A stretch of 64,000 bases of DNA, from positions 280,349 through 344,348 of the forward strand of contig LSRX01000055.1 of the NCBI GenBank assembly GCA_001939145.1, in the 5' to 3' direction. The notes under the pieces were generated by a model. That model did not search any database, had not been told where the DNA came from, and saw only the letters and a list, made by a program, of their open reading frames with translations. Position 1 is the stretch's first letter. Every line of letters begins with the position of its first letter. The position numbers and the translations under genes were made by a program. Positions 1 through 12,700 of this stretch are shown here, in pieces. This DNA comes from Symbiodinium microadriaticum. Taxonomy: Eukaryota; Sar; Dinophyceae; Suessiales; Symbiodiniaceae.

Positions 1-35
1 ATTTCAATTATTTCAATTATTTCAATTATTTATAT
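1..35. repeat. 9-bp tandem repeat (atttcaatt)
   Basis: About four perfect copies at the window edge. Confidence 0.85.
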
Positions 36-96
36 TCCTATCTATTATAAAGGAAGGAAATAGGGCGCAAAATAGACCCTAGAGGAGCCTCTCTCA

Positions 97-165
97 TATA
101 TATATATATATAGAGAGAGAGAGATAGATAGATAGATAGATAGATACATAGATACATAGATATTT
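97..165. repeat. TA / GA / GATA microsatellite
   Basis: Consecutive runs of TA, then AG, then GATA/CATA. Confidence 0.9.
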
Positions 166-1207
166 ATTGCGGTCTTGAGTCTTCAAGTCCTCGGCTGCAT
201 ACAGCCTCAAAACCATCACCCGACAGGGCCGAAACCGTGAGACCCCAAACCCCAAACCCTAAACCCCTAAACCTTAAACCGAAACAGTGAGACCCTAGAC
301 ACTGAAGCTTGGTGTTGGGAGTTTGGAAGTGGCCACGCGCCGCAAGTACATGTCGGGGTCAGAGCTCGATGCTTCATGCCAGCTGAGCCGAGTACCCTAA
401 GTATCGACAAGTTTTACGGCTTGTAGGGTTTACCTGTGACCCCAAACCCTACAAACCAGTAGGTGATGACCCCTTAATTAGAGGGTAGAACCCGTAAAAC
501 GGTACGTTCTTGGATCGCCAGGTAGCGTTGAGGGTTCCCGGGTTGAAGGCTTGGGATTTAGCTAAAGTCCTAGGGTAAGGCTTGCGGCAATCCCTACATG
601 CTAGATTGAAGCTTCTCTGTTCGGAGATTCAGAAGCTTGTGCCTCAGTGTTCGAGCATGAAGCCCTAGACTAATGCAGCCTTCGCCAAGGCTTCGGATCT
701 CCAAGCACTCCATCCAAACATCGGCCCTAAACCCTAAACAATTGACCTTTGAACAAAAAACAAACCTAGAATAGATATCAGATTCTGTCCCGTCATGGTT
801 TGTTGCAAGAATTCAGCGAACCCGAAGCTCCGCCACACCTCGATCCCTTCGTTAGCGTCCGCCTACACCTAACAGCGTATACTCCGCTATCCGCAAAACA
901 AGTGTAAGCCTTCAGTTACTGCTGGCTTGAATTCAAGCCCCTACCCAGTCGGTGCTTTTTGGAACCCCCTCGTGGGGCTTATAACTTATCACCCTACCAT
1001 CCGGTGCCCAGAGCTCATTAGGTTTAAGAGCTTGCCCCCAACCTGGAACTCCCCGATCCCTGAACATCAGACCCAAAACAGTGTAGGGTTTTTGGGTTTT
1101 TAGGGTTTGGGGTATAGCCGAACACCCTAAACCCTGACCGCCCCCTGGACAAAACACAATGCGCTGACGCCAACACTCGACGTCCAAGCCCCACCCATCC
1201 TTTGAAG

Positions 1208-1263
1208 GCCGGAGGAGTATCGTCCCGGGTATCATGGAGAGCTTCGCCAAAGCCGGGCGACAG
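1208..1263 (+). CDS. Candidate anoctamin exon upstream of the RP-F motif
   Basis: AG|G acceptor and CAG|GT donor flank an open stretch reading IVPGIMESFAKAGRQ. Its end phase (0) matches the next exon. It would correspond to the segment before the conserved tryptophan in TMEM16 proteins. The sequence itself is poorly conserved, so the call rests on phase and position. Confidence 0.45.
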
Positions 1264-3744
1264 GTCAGCCGGAGAGGCGGCTTACAGTGTTTGAGGGTGT
1301 AGTTAGCACTTGGGTTAGAGGGTTTTTGAAGTTCTTAGTGCGAACGGTCTAGGGCAGGTTTTGGCCGGTACCCCTAGACACTTATCGTCACAAGTTACAC
1401 AACTCTGAACGTTCAAGCCGCAAGCCCAATCACAATATGCCATGTCGGTTAAGCTTCTTACTTCGGCACCAATATTGGAGTCGTCGCTGGGTACATGAAA
1501 AAAAGGTTCACAAATAGGGTGTTGGGCTGCTTGGGACAAAGGGTTTAGGGTTTTTTTGGGTTGACACACAGTGGCTGGTTCAGGGTTGACGGTTTTCTCT
1601 CCGGGTCTTGGGCTTCAACCCGTCAGAGTCTAGGAGTTTAGGGGTTTAGCATCTTGGATCGAAGATTTCAGGCTTTCTTTGACGGTTGGTGCATTGATGA
1701 CATCAGGCCAACTTTCAGGCATCAGAGTGGAGCCAATCATTTGCGCTTGCCTCTTCGACTTAGGCGTGTAGGGCTGATAAGGTCTAGTGGGGTTTGGGGT
1801 TTAGGGGCTTATAATAGGGTTTAGGGTTTATGGTGGCTGTAAGGGGGGGTGGTTGTGAGGTACTATCCCTATCCAAACCGGATCTTGGCCTACATCGTGT
1901 CTGCCGCTTGACCAGCAACTAAGAGAGCTCCGCGAAGTTTGCGACTATGGTTTAGGAACATTGTTCATCAAGAAGTATTGGGTTGCCGGAGTAAGCTCTA
2001 TCCTTTAAAGTTAAACTCTTTAGCCCCTTGCTCACTGGGCCTCAGAAGCAAAGGCAGACTTAATCCTAAATTCATCTGTTTCCCTATTCTCTGCAGGTGC
2101 TTTCAAAGCAGCGGGAATATCCTTTCTTATCAAGAGCTCCTTACAACAGAACAATGAGATCCTCCTCATGAAATAACTACCAAACTGGGAAGTCATGTGT
2201 GCAGTTTGACATCATGAGGATCGCTTGGCGCGCTCTTGGTTTTAGTAATTGCCAACCATAGTTCGACCCATATAGTCTGTTGACTCAGCCGTAAACCATA
2301 TGGACTTATATATAAGTTCTAGAACCTAGAACCTAAACCCTGTACTGACTCGTTCTCTCATGACTCACGAAACCTTGACAATTAGCCTTTGCTACAAGTC
2401 GGTGTGTTGCACTGGAGGCAAAACCACGTTATGCCTTAACCCCCCCCCCCCCCCGGGTGTAGTTCCAGAACACTGGCAGGAATTCATGCTGGCTTGTGTC
2501 TGCGTTGCTGCACTCTGCGTTTCTACACTGATGTTGCAGATTGCTATCGTGTTTTCCTCGTGTTCGAGCTTTAGAGCTGGACTTCCCGAAGTATATATTA
2601 GATAAAAGGGATCTTAGGGAGGATGTGTGCTAGTTCCTGTGTCGAGGTTTAAGATACATTCGTTGTGGGTCGCTCTGTTGCTACCCCGATAAAACCCCGA
2701 ACTCCTAAAGCCTATCCCGCTCCAAGCCCTACAACCCAGACCTGCAGTCCAAACAACAAAGCCGCCGAGTTGAGCACGGGCTAGCCCACAACCATGCGCA
2801 AAGCTGAAGAAGGAGTTGATACAAATCAGGTCTTGAATCCAGTCATTTGTAACATGGTGTCTTGGGTTTAGGTGTGCGGTTTAGAGTTAAAGGTTTAGGC
2901 ATTTAGCCTTGGTCGGCAGTGCACAAGACCAAGACATGCCTGCTATAGTGACTTGTACGATTAGTCTTATCATGTTCAGGGTTGATCCTGGATGAGTTTA
3001 GAAACCCAAACAAGAAAACTTTAGTTTGTTTTTTCAGGCCCTGACCCTTAAAGCCCTGTAAAGCCATCTTACGTACCCGTATAGAAACCCTTGTAAACTC
3101 ATGCAGTCTCTATGCTACACTCCTAGAGTTTCTTTGAAGCTTAGGTGGTGGTGACCTCCATGATGCTGGTGTAACTCGGTGGCTCTTTTCAGCTGCAGGC
3201 TTGGGATTTACGGGTTTGGGGTATCTCTTCGGGCCGCGCAACTTGGAAGGAACCACGCTTGGATAGGTTCGTTGGAGGTACTTACCTTGAGTCGACTTTG
3301 GGGTGTCGCGCTTGGGTTTAGAATATTGCGCAATCAAATGATGGTTGGCCAGGACTCGGGCACCCCAAACCCGAAGCCCTACCGAAAATCTCCAGGGCAT
3401 ATAATATAAATATGTGTTTATTTGGCCATGTTTTCGGATCCTGTAATTATAAGGTAACCCCCCCAAAAGAAAAAAGAAGTAGAGTGGAGACGATGGGTAG
3501 TTCCCAAAACAGCGAAGGAGTATGGAAGTTGCGTCTTTCCGGGCCTATGGAAACTTTTCGGGTCTTCTCCAGTGCTACAGGCTGTGGAACATACCTCAGG
3601 CACCCTACATTCACCTTGCCGCCGTTTGCTTCTTTGTGCAAAATGTGATCACAGGGCCATTTCTGTGCTGGAGGTCGTGACTGTCCCAGGTGCAACGTGC
3701 ACAATCGAAAATCGGAGTTCGCATGCAAGATGTGTTCAATTAAA

Positions 3745-3775
<31 letters not shown>

Positions 3776-6700
3776 CACTCTCCAATGCAAGCTAATCAAA
3801 CCTCAAATCCCTAAACACCGAGGCTAAACTCTACACATGTCTGCATGATGTCTAGCCCCAACACCCTAAATCCGGAACCTTAATCCCTATAAACCCTAAA
3901 CCCTATCCCTAACCCTCTACCTTGAGGGTGGCCTTCTGCGTGATGATCTGCTCCTTGAACCTCCAGGGCTACATGGACGCACCGGCGACTTCTTTCGAGA
4001 AGGTGGACCGGTGCTTGAGAGACTCTAGATAGGGTTTAGGGTTTTGGGTTTGAGGCTTAAGGTTTAGAGTTTGGGGCTTGGGGTTTAGGATTTACGGTTT
4101 TGGGTTCAAGGTTTTGGGTTGAAGGTTTAGCTTTGAGGGTTCAGACCTTAAGGTTGGGCTTATATAATGTGTTCGCGGAACTGATGCTTCGTACCCCCCA
4201 ATAGTAGCTTTATGCCCCTGGTCGTTTGGTGCCGCCTTAGCAGACATCTTGGGCGTGGGATTTTGGAGCTTGGGGGGTTTGGACAAAGGTGAAGTGGAAG
4301 GTCTGTGTTTGGGACTTTTGGGCGCTTACAACGCAGCCGAACTACGTTAAATCAGCCCTTATAAACCCCGCTTTCTGTCTGCTAAGTTAGTTCTGGGGCG
4401 CAACTGTGGCTTGCAACTTTAGGGCAGCTGCCTTGCAGCTCAACCCCCCAAGACTCGAAACCAAGCTAGATCGCCAATGCTCACGCCCTGAAGCCTAAGT
4501 CTTCGAGCTTTGACAAGCCACCCTGGCCGTCAGTTTTTCTACATTCCTCGCCTGGCGCGCCTTGCACATCCGGGCGCGATCTTCGATCCGAATCAGACAG
4601 ACACATCAGATGCATTGAGCACCCAGCTTCGGGCTCGAGGGCTTGAATGGTCGGGTCTATTTTTTGGGCCTCCTGTACACTCGCTCTTCGTATCCCCCCG
4701 AATTATCTAAACCCCTAAACCCCTAAAGCCCTAAACCTTGAACCCAGCAAGACGGCTTTAGCTGCTAATGGCCCTCAGAAAAGATGTAGCTTTCAGGATG
4801 GCCCCGCAGCCGAAACCCTGAGCTCCCAAACTAAACTTCCCTTGACCTTCGGCTTCGGGTTTGGGTCTTTGGGCCTTGGGGCCTCTTTGGGTTTGGGTCT
4901 TTGGGTCTTTGGGTTTGAGGTCTTGCGGCCTCTTTGGGCTTAGGGCTTTAGGGTCTTCGGGTTTTAGGCCTTAGCGTTTAGAGTTTAGGATCTTAATAGG
5001 GTTTAGAGCTTAGGGTCTTATATAGGGTTTAGGGTTCAGGGTCTTCGGTTTTAGGGTTACCTGGCAGGTTGCTATGTAGCCCAGTACCCCACTATTTCGT
5101 TGGAGCTGGCCGGCCCCCTGGCATCGCAGTCCTAAGCCCCGAAGGCCTACAGGCGAAGCCTAAAACCCAAAACCCTAAGCCCTACCTGGACCCCTGAAGT
5201 ATGTAGAATACTGGTTGAAGAATAAGAATGGCCTTTTTTTTTAATAGGGGTTGGGTGCTATTGTTTTACCTGCTTTGGGGAGCTTAGGTAAACTCTATAA
5301 ACCCATACCCCTATACCCTAAATCCTAAATGCCTCTCCTTCTTCGGTAAGGCCCTGCACTTCGCAGTCACTTTTCTTGCGCCAGCTTTCACTCCGAAGCT
5401 TTCGTGCACAGCTGCGCTCTGAATTTCGGTTCTGGTACAACAGATAGATGTACAATTCGAAGAATAATCAGCAGCTAGTATGTGTGTATTTCTATATATT
5501 TCTATATAGACTATGTTTGTTTTTGTATATCCTCACAAGAAGAGAACTATGGCCTTCTTGTTTGTTACGGCTTCTTGTCAGCTGAAAAACGACAAGGAAT
5601 TCTCTGGTTCGGAGTACGCAAACCCTTTGAGCCCTAAATTAGAAGTCTGAATAGCTACCAGTAGAAGTCATGACCTGCTTTCTAGTCCCTATGTAGTGTT
5701 GCTATAAAATACTCGAAAACCCTTGTCCAAGTGCAAGGGCTGCCGGGCGCCGACTCAAACCACCAAACCTTCATCGTCAGCTGAGGCTGAGGAATCCTAC
5801 ACTCCTAAGCCTTAACCCTAAACCCTAAACCCATTAAATCTTAACCCTAAACCCTAAACTCATTAAATCTTAAGCCTAAACCCTAAACCCTAAACCCTTA
5901 AACCTTATAGTGTAGGGCCCCAAGCCCTGAGTCCCAAGGACGAAACTCCAAGCCTAAAGCCCAGGAGTACTTCGGAATCATGTCCATGGGACCTGTGGTG
6001 CTGCACGTCACTGCGGCTCCGCCCACATGGGTTTAGGGGTTTAGGCTTTCGGGTTTCCTAAACCCGAAACCCTAAACCCTAAACCCTAAACCCTAACCCT
6101 AAACCCTAAACCCTAAACCCTATACCGTAGGGTTTAGGGTTTAGGGGTCCTTTTGGTTTGGTTTTGTCGCCTCCGGGGCTGGGTCCCTAACCTTCCTAAA
6201 GCACCCAGCTTGTAGACCCTTCGAGCTTTTTTTCGGGGGGTCCTTGGAGCTTTTGGAGTGAAGGCTTCAGAAATTTGGGATCGGTTTTGTGCTATCCATA
6301 TTCATCTGCATCCCAAAGGCCAGAGTCGGAATACTCACTGGAGCTCAACTCCACTGGCCATGATTGTAGCATGTATGAGCCCTCTCATGTCTTGACTCCT
6401 CGTCTTCAATCAAGACGGCGCAGTTCCGAAACGCGCTAAGCTAACCCGACATTCCAGAAAACCTCTGACTTCACTAGGCTTTGAATGCCTTTAGGACACG
6501 AGGCACTCCAGGCCATGGTTTAGGGTTTGGGCTTTCGGTGCTTGGGTTTCAGGCTCTTTAGGGTTGAGGGTCACCTCAGGCCACAGGGTTCCTGTTAAGG
6601 AATTATACATTAAAGGTTTCAGATATTTCAGTTACCATGCTAGGGATCTACAGTGAACAATCCTGTTTCGTTATGATGGTAAGTTAAACTTAGTCTCTTC

Positions 6701-9700
6701 AACAAGAGCCCAGGCCATTATGCACATGAACAAGTTCTACCGTTCTGTTGCCCAGTGGCTCACCGAGCTGGAAAACCACGAGCCGGGGCCTCTCATAGGT
6801 GACCCAAAAGGGTTTCGCGTTGAAGGGATTGGGGGGTTTAGGGCGGTTTAGGGCTTGGGGGCATTTCGGAGTGCGGGTTCTTGGGTGGTTTGGGGGGGTC
6901 GAGGGCTCAAGCTTCAGGATGTCGGGGTTTAGGGTTTAGGGCTTAAGGGTCTGGGGGCTTAGGGCTTTAAGGATGGGTTTAGGGTTTAGGGCTTAGGGTA
7001 TGAGGGCCAACAAGAACGTCAACTTCAAGTGTTGAAGCCCGCCTCCGCTCTCACCTTAATTATGGGGATATTGTGCACAACACCTTCTGTCTATGTGTTT
7101 GTTACCATTCTTGTGGCTCGTTGGGAAAGGAAGTCTCATGTTGTAGGATTCGGGGTTAGGGTTTTGGGGGTTTGGGGGGTGGGACGGGGTTTAGGATGTA
7201 GGTTGCGGTTTGGTGGAGGACCACGCAATGCTCAGCTTGCGGCCTAGGGCTTTTGTGTATGAGGTGGTTGTGTTTTGGCCTGGGGCGTCTGGGGAAAGGG
7301 TGCACATGACCGTAATGCGGCTTCCTCCCAACATTACGAGAACGGGAACACATGTGGAACTAGCAGTGATGTCAAAGATGATCGCAGAGAAAGCCCTGTT
7401 GCAAGGTGTTTTACCTTTGTTTGGAGTGGGCATACACAGCACGTCCGCAAAGCAAAGATGTCCTGCAATATCACTTGCGACCATTTTGGAAATTCGATTC
7501 TGTATCGAATCTCGAAAAGGCTTTTGTACTCTTAGGGTCGACACCGTGTTGATTCACCTCTGCACAGCGAGGCTTGTCGCAGCGCATCAGAGCTCACTGA
7601 TTGCAAAGAGGCCGGATTGCAAGCCCCAGAGATAAACTGACTTTTGCTGCAGCTACCCTAAACCCTAAACCACAAACCCTAAACCCCTAAACCCCTAAAC
7701 CCCTAACCCCTGAACCCCCTAAACCCTAAACCCCTAAGTAGGTTCAGACAGTCATGCGCAATTCTTAGGAGGCCGTGACTGCTGTGATGCTTTCGGGCAC
7801 TGGAAGGCTTGGGCTGGCAACCCCAGCATGCCCCAGCGTTTGGGTGGTGCTCTAAATTAGTCCCCTTGTTGGTACCCAACATAGTACGACACCCTTTTAA
7901 AACAAAGGGCGCTAAAAGGGACCCCACCATAGAGAACTACCCCAAACAGACCATTATTTAAATAAGTACCCGTATAAAAACCCTGATACATCTCTTTACA
8001 TAACCCCAAACCCTACCTAGATAACCCTAAGCCCTAAACTCCAAGCCCTAAACCCTCAACCCCTGAACCTCTAAACCCCTAAATCCCTAAACCCCTAAAC
8101 CCCTAAACCCTAAACCCTGAACCCCTAAACCTCCAAACCCTAAACCCTAAAACCCCTAAACCCCGTTTGGGGCGTCCTTGGCCAGGTTTGTCTTTGAGGC
8201 CTTCGACTGCTACATCGCACTGTTCTATGTGGGCTTCGTTCAGCAGGACATCCCACATGTCGACTGAATTTAGGGTTTAGGGGTTAGGGGTTTTGGGTTT
8301 AGGGTTTTTTTGGGTTTTGCTTTTTGAGGCTTAGTGGAGCAATGTCCTGAGCCCCTAAACCCCTAAACTCCCAACCTCCTCAACCCTAAACCTCAAAAGA
8401 GGTTGCACCCACCCGTCGAGACTTGTCCGAAACTGGGCTTCCCAGCAGGGCTTCGTTGGGCACGACGTGATTTTGCTTGGGTGCAGTTGCAACCTTGCAA
8501 AAATCACCCAACCAAACGGCCTAAGCGCCAAATCAGCACAACACAGACCCTAAACCCTAAGCACCAAAGCCTTCACCACCCTAAACCCAAAGCCCCTAAA
8601 CCCTAAACCAGGCTCTATAGCCCTACTTATAAGGCCCCGGGGCTTGCGAAAATCCCGGTTCCTCGACTTTACGACGTCGGGTCTTCCTTGTAAAGACATC
8701 CTTTTCACAAAAGCCTAACGTCTAGGCCTAAACCCTAATTCACCCCCTTGTATCAAGCCTTCATATGGCCTCGAAATGCCCATAAACCCCAGAGGCCTAG
8801 ACTCCTACGAGCTCTCTAGAAGGCTTATAAACGCTGAAGCGAGCACAGGACATCCGGAAGCTGCGAAACGAGCTGATCTGCCTCTATGGCGTAGACAGCA
8901 TCCGAAGAGCCTCCTGGACATCAACCACCCTGAGAATTACCTAAACCGTCAAAAGTGGAAAAAATAACGGCCCAATACCTATGAAGGGCTATTGTTCTAC
9001 ATGTTTTGGGGGTTCAGGTAGCGGCATAAAGCGCGTTGCTGGGTTATGGGTACTATAATATATTATTATTCTTCATTTTGCCCTAAATCTACGCTCAAAA
9101 CCGGTTTAAGGGGTGTCACCCGCCATCTCGGCATATGGCGTAGGGCAGGGCCTTTCGCTGTTTTCTGATCGCTCTTGTAGATCTAGGGGTGGCAGCTGTT
9201 AGTCCTTGCAGGGCTTTGAGGGCTCATCTGTGCCGGGTTTGGGCATGTAGGGCCTTCAGGACGTGCAGGGTTTTCGGGAGTTTCAGTTCTAGTGCTTCTT
9301 GGACTTATGGGGTTTATACAGTAGGTTTCAGAGGTTCCAGGGTGTTGTCAGTGAAGGTTTTCGAAGGCCGGTAAGCCCGGATATGATGTCCTGCGGATCT
9401 GTCGTGGAGGGTTCCGAGCTTGATTCTTGAGCAAGTTGGAGCTGGTTGCACCGCCGAAACCCCCATGGAACCCAGCCAGCTGCTTTCTCCTGGAAGGCTT
9501 GGAATGAGATAGGCAGGCCATAGTTGCTCGAGGGCAGTAGGGTTTCGGGCTGCTTTGCCTCAGAGTTTATCAAGGTCATGGCCATCAAAACCCACATCAA
9601 TCCTATAGTGCCCACAAAGTAGTAGCCCCCGTCCCTATAGGTAAGGGGGGCACGGCCCCGAGTTGAATATACTGGTCGGAGTAGTACTATCCCCTGATGC

Positions 9701-12700
9701 TCATTATAAACTTCTGCACGACCTAAGATGGTGGACCTAGTTTAAGCTTCAGGCCCTGTAGTAAATCCTATAGGTCCCCAGTATTAACAGACTGTATAAG
9801 GCCCATACAAAACACCACAAGGCCCTATTCATGTTGACTGATGCTCGGAATCCGAGGTCTTCGTGGAGAGTGTCCTTCCACTAGCCGGAGCCTTGTTGTT
9901 TTTAAGTTCTTGCAATTGTCAGGTGCTGGCCTGAGGGTTTAGGGCTTGGTGCTTTGAGGGTGAGGGCTTGAGGGTTCTAAGTACTCATAAATTGAGGTGT
10001 TGGGCCCTAAGGCTGTTGGGCTCGTTTGAAGTTTATGCTGTAAGGCTTAAGAGAGGCTGAACCAAACCGGGTCTTGTCAAGACCTAGATCTCTCAGCGGA
10101 CACACCTCGTACTCCACCCAGGTTTAGAGAACAATCCCGATTGTCGCGGTCGAGCTGCAAGCAAGCACTACTGGGGACGGCTCGAACATAGACCCTAGAT
10201 CACTCCAGCATAATTGCCCTACTGCCCAAAAGACAAAACGCGAAACCCAAAACCTTAAGTAAGCCTGAAGTCTAAAGCGCTCCCATTCCATAAGCTTCAA
10301 ACTCAAAGCCACCAACATTTACCCTGAACCTGAACCCCAAGCCCGAAAAGCATCCCAAAAAAAAATAAAGCCCTCCCTAGATCGTATCGCCTAAGCCCCT
10401 TATTACCCTAGACCCCTAAACCCCTAAACCCCATACACCCCTAAACCCATAACCCTAAGCCCTTATAAGCCCTAAAGCCCCTAAACCTCTGAACCTCTAA
10501 ACCCCTAAACCCCTGAGCCCCTAAACCCTAAACCCCTTAACCCTAAGCCCTAAAGCACCCTAAAGCCCCAGAAGCCCATGAGCCTGGGACCCACCCTTGG
10601 CCCCACGGGTTCTTAGCCGGGAATGGCGAAGGGATGGGTTTTTGGGACTACAGGGGACCTTCAGGGGCTATCATAGGGATTCATTCCCCCTAAACCCTAA
10701 ACCCTAAAACCCTAAAACCCTAGAACCCTAAACCCTAAATCCTAAAACCCTAAACCCAAGAACCAGGGAGTTTGCCTCAGGTATTGGATCGCATCAGCAG
10801 GTACCGACTCAGCCGCAGAGCCTGCCGGCTGTGAGCATCGGATTCCTGATAGGAGGTTTTAGGGCTTTAGGGTCTAGGCGTTTAGGGTTTTAGGGTTTGG
10901 GGTTTAGGGGGTTTTAGTGTTTAGGGTGTAGGGGTTTGGGGTTTAGGGTTTAGGGGATTAGGGCTTGGGGGTTTAGGTTTCGGGGGATGCACATACAATT
11001 TGATCCCATACTTAGCTAAAGCCCCACACCCCAAGCGCACCCTCAACCCCAAACCACTAGGCCCCTAGGCCCTAAACCCCAGCTTAAAACCATAAGGCGC
11101 CAGGACTCGGGTTTGAAGTCCCCTGTTATCTTTCGACAGCTGCCGGGTCCGTCTCGCTAGGTAGTCGGGCTCACCCAACCCAGCCTTCATCATGATCCTC
11201 TATTACCCGACGGCCCCAAGTACTCAAAGAGTGCATACTGTGGGGTCTAAATTCTATAGGTAATGTCTACTTTGTGCGTTTCAGGGTAGTCCTTGAATTT
11301 ATTTGAAGTATGACTCCCTGTGTGGACCCTCATACTTGACCTATCTGGCTCCTAAAGCCTTGAGGAAACACTGCAGTTAGCAACAGGGCCAAAGGCGCGA
11401 GCCTTGAACCCACGGCTGAAAGCCTCTAAACGTGGGGCGGGTGTTCAGTAGGCTTTACAGAACATAAAGCAAAATAAGCCCTTAAACCTAAACCCCCAAA
11501 ACCCCTAAACTCTAAACCCCTAAATTTAAGCCCTAAACCCCAAAACCCCTAAATTCTAAACCCCTAAATTTAAGCCCTAAACCCCCTAAACCCTAAACCC
11601 TCAACCCCCTTTTCTGTTACCCTTAAACCTAAACCGACACTGACTGTCAGACTCGGAGCGAGAAAGCGGCTCTAGGAATTTTCGGAAAAATGAAATCCGA
11701 ATTTTGGCCGTCACCGAGAGTCTCCACTGTAGTTCCTTTCTGGGGTTATCTCATAGAATCCTAAATACATAGGTGGTTAAACAGCAATGCTATAGGTGGC
11801 GTGGCGGGTGTGGGTTATGCCCGAGGGTGCTCTGGTCCTGTTTTTTTTTTACTTTTGCCATCGCCCAGGAATCACCAAGGTTTTGCACCAGGTGTACTCG
11901 CTGTTTCTATGCTCTAAAAGCGCAGGTACTTCAGAACTAGCACAAATTGGAGTTTTCTCGGCGTCGAAGCTTAATTAAAGCCCTAAACCCCCAAACCCTC
12001 AACCCCTAAACCCCTACACCCCTAAACCCATAACCCTAAGCTTTACAGCCCTAAACCCCCAAACCCTTAACCCCGAAAGCCCACCGAAACTCCAAAGCAA
12101 AGGCTGCAGAGCTGAAGAGGCTCGCGGGCTCATGGTAAGGTAACTGTGGTTTTAAGCTTCATCGGTTTAGGGATTTGAGCTTTGGGTTTTGGTTTTTTTA
12201 AAAGGGAATCAGTTTAGGGATTTAGGGTTTAGGAATTTAGGTTTTAGGGATTTGGGTTTGGATTTTGGGGTGGGCTTATTTTAGGGAGTCGGTTCTGCTT
12301 GTAGCTTTTATACAGGTATTGCGTACTATATCCCCCAACACCACAATCTATTTTAAATTTTCATGGGTATGTGGTAAGCCTCAGGCTCCCGGAGTGGTGG
12401 GTCTTTGTGCATGCTGTAGGCAAAATGGGTCACAAGGACCTGGACCCTCCTCCTTGCACCCTCAAACAGGGGAAAACGGGTCCCGAGTGGAGGGCAGAAG
12501 GAGGGTCCGGGGATAGGAAGGACACTTACTTGCAGGATAGTTGCCCTCACCCCTGTTTCTAGCATACGTGCTCCTAGATGCTCAAAACTACCAGAAAGGT
12601 AGGGCATCCGGGCAGCCCGAAGGAGGTGAAGTTCTCTTAGGTCGGATGTGTTTGAGCTTCTCAGGCTCTACTTCTGAAGCCTTTCGGGGCCACGAGCCTT

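Noticed and set aside
305..385. Possible further upstream anoctamin exon (EVATRRKYMSGSEL)
   Set aside because: Good codons and an Arg-rich segment as expected before the RP-F motif, but neither edge nor phase could be fixed.
3930..3970. Minus-strand exon-like piece FKEQIITQKATLK with a CTCAAG|GTAGAG donor
   Set aside because: The plus-strand reading (LNLQGY) fits the anoctamin exon order and phase; the minus-strand piece has no partner exons.
7210..7635. 141-codon plus-strand open frame
   Set aside because: Only its last part (7572-7610) matches the anoctamin and fits in phase; the rest shows no conservation and is regarded as intron.
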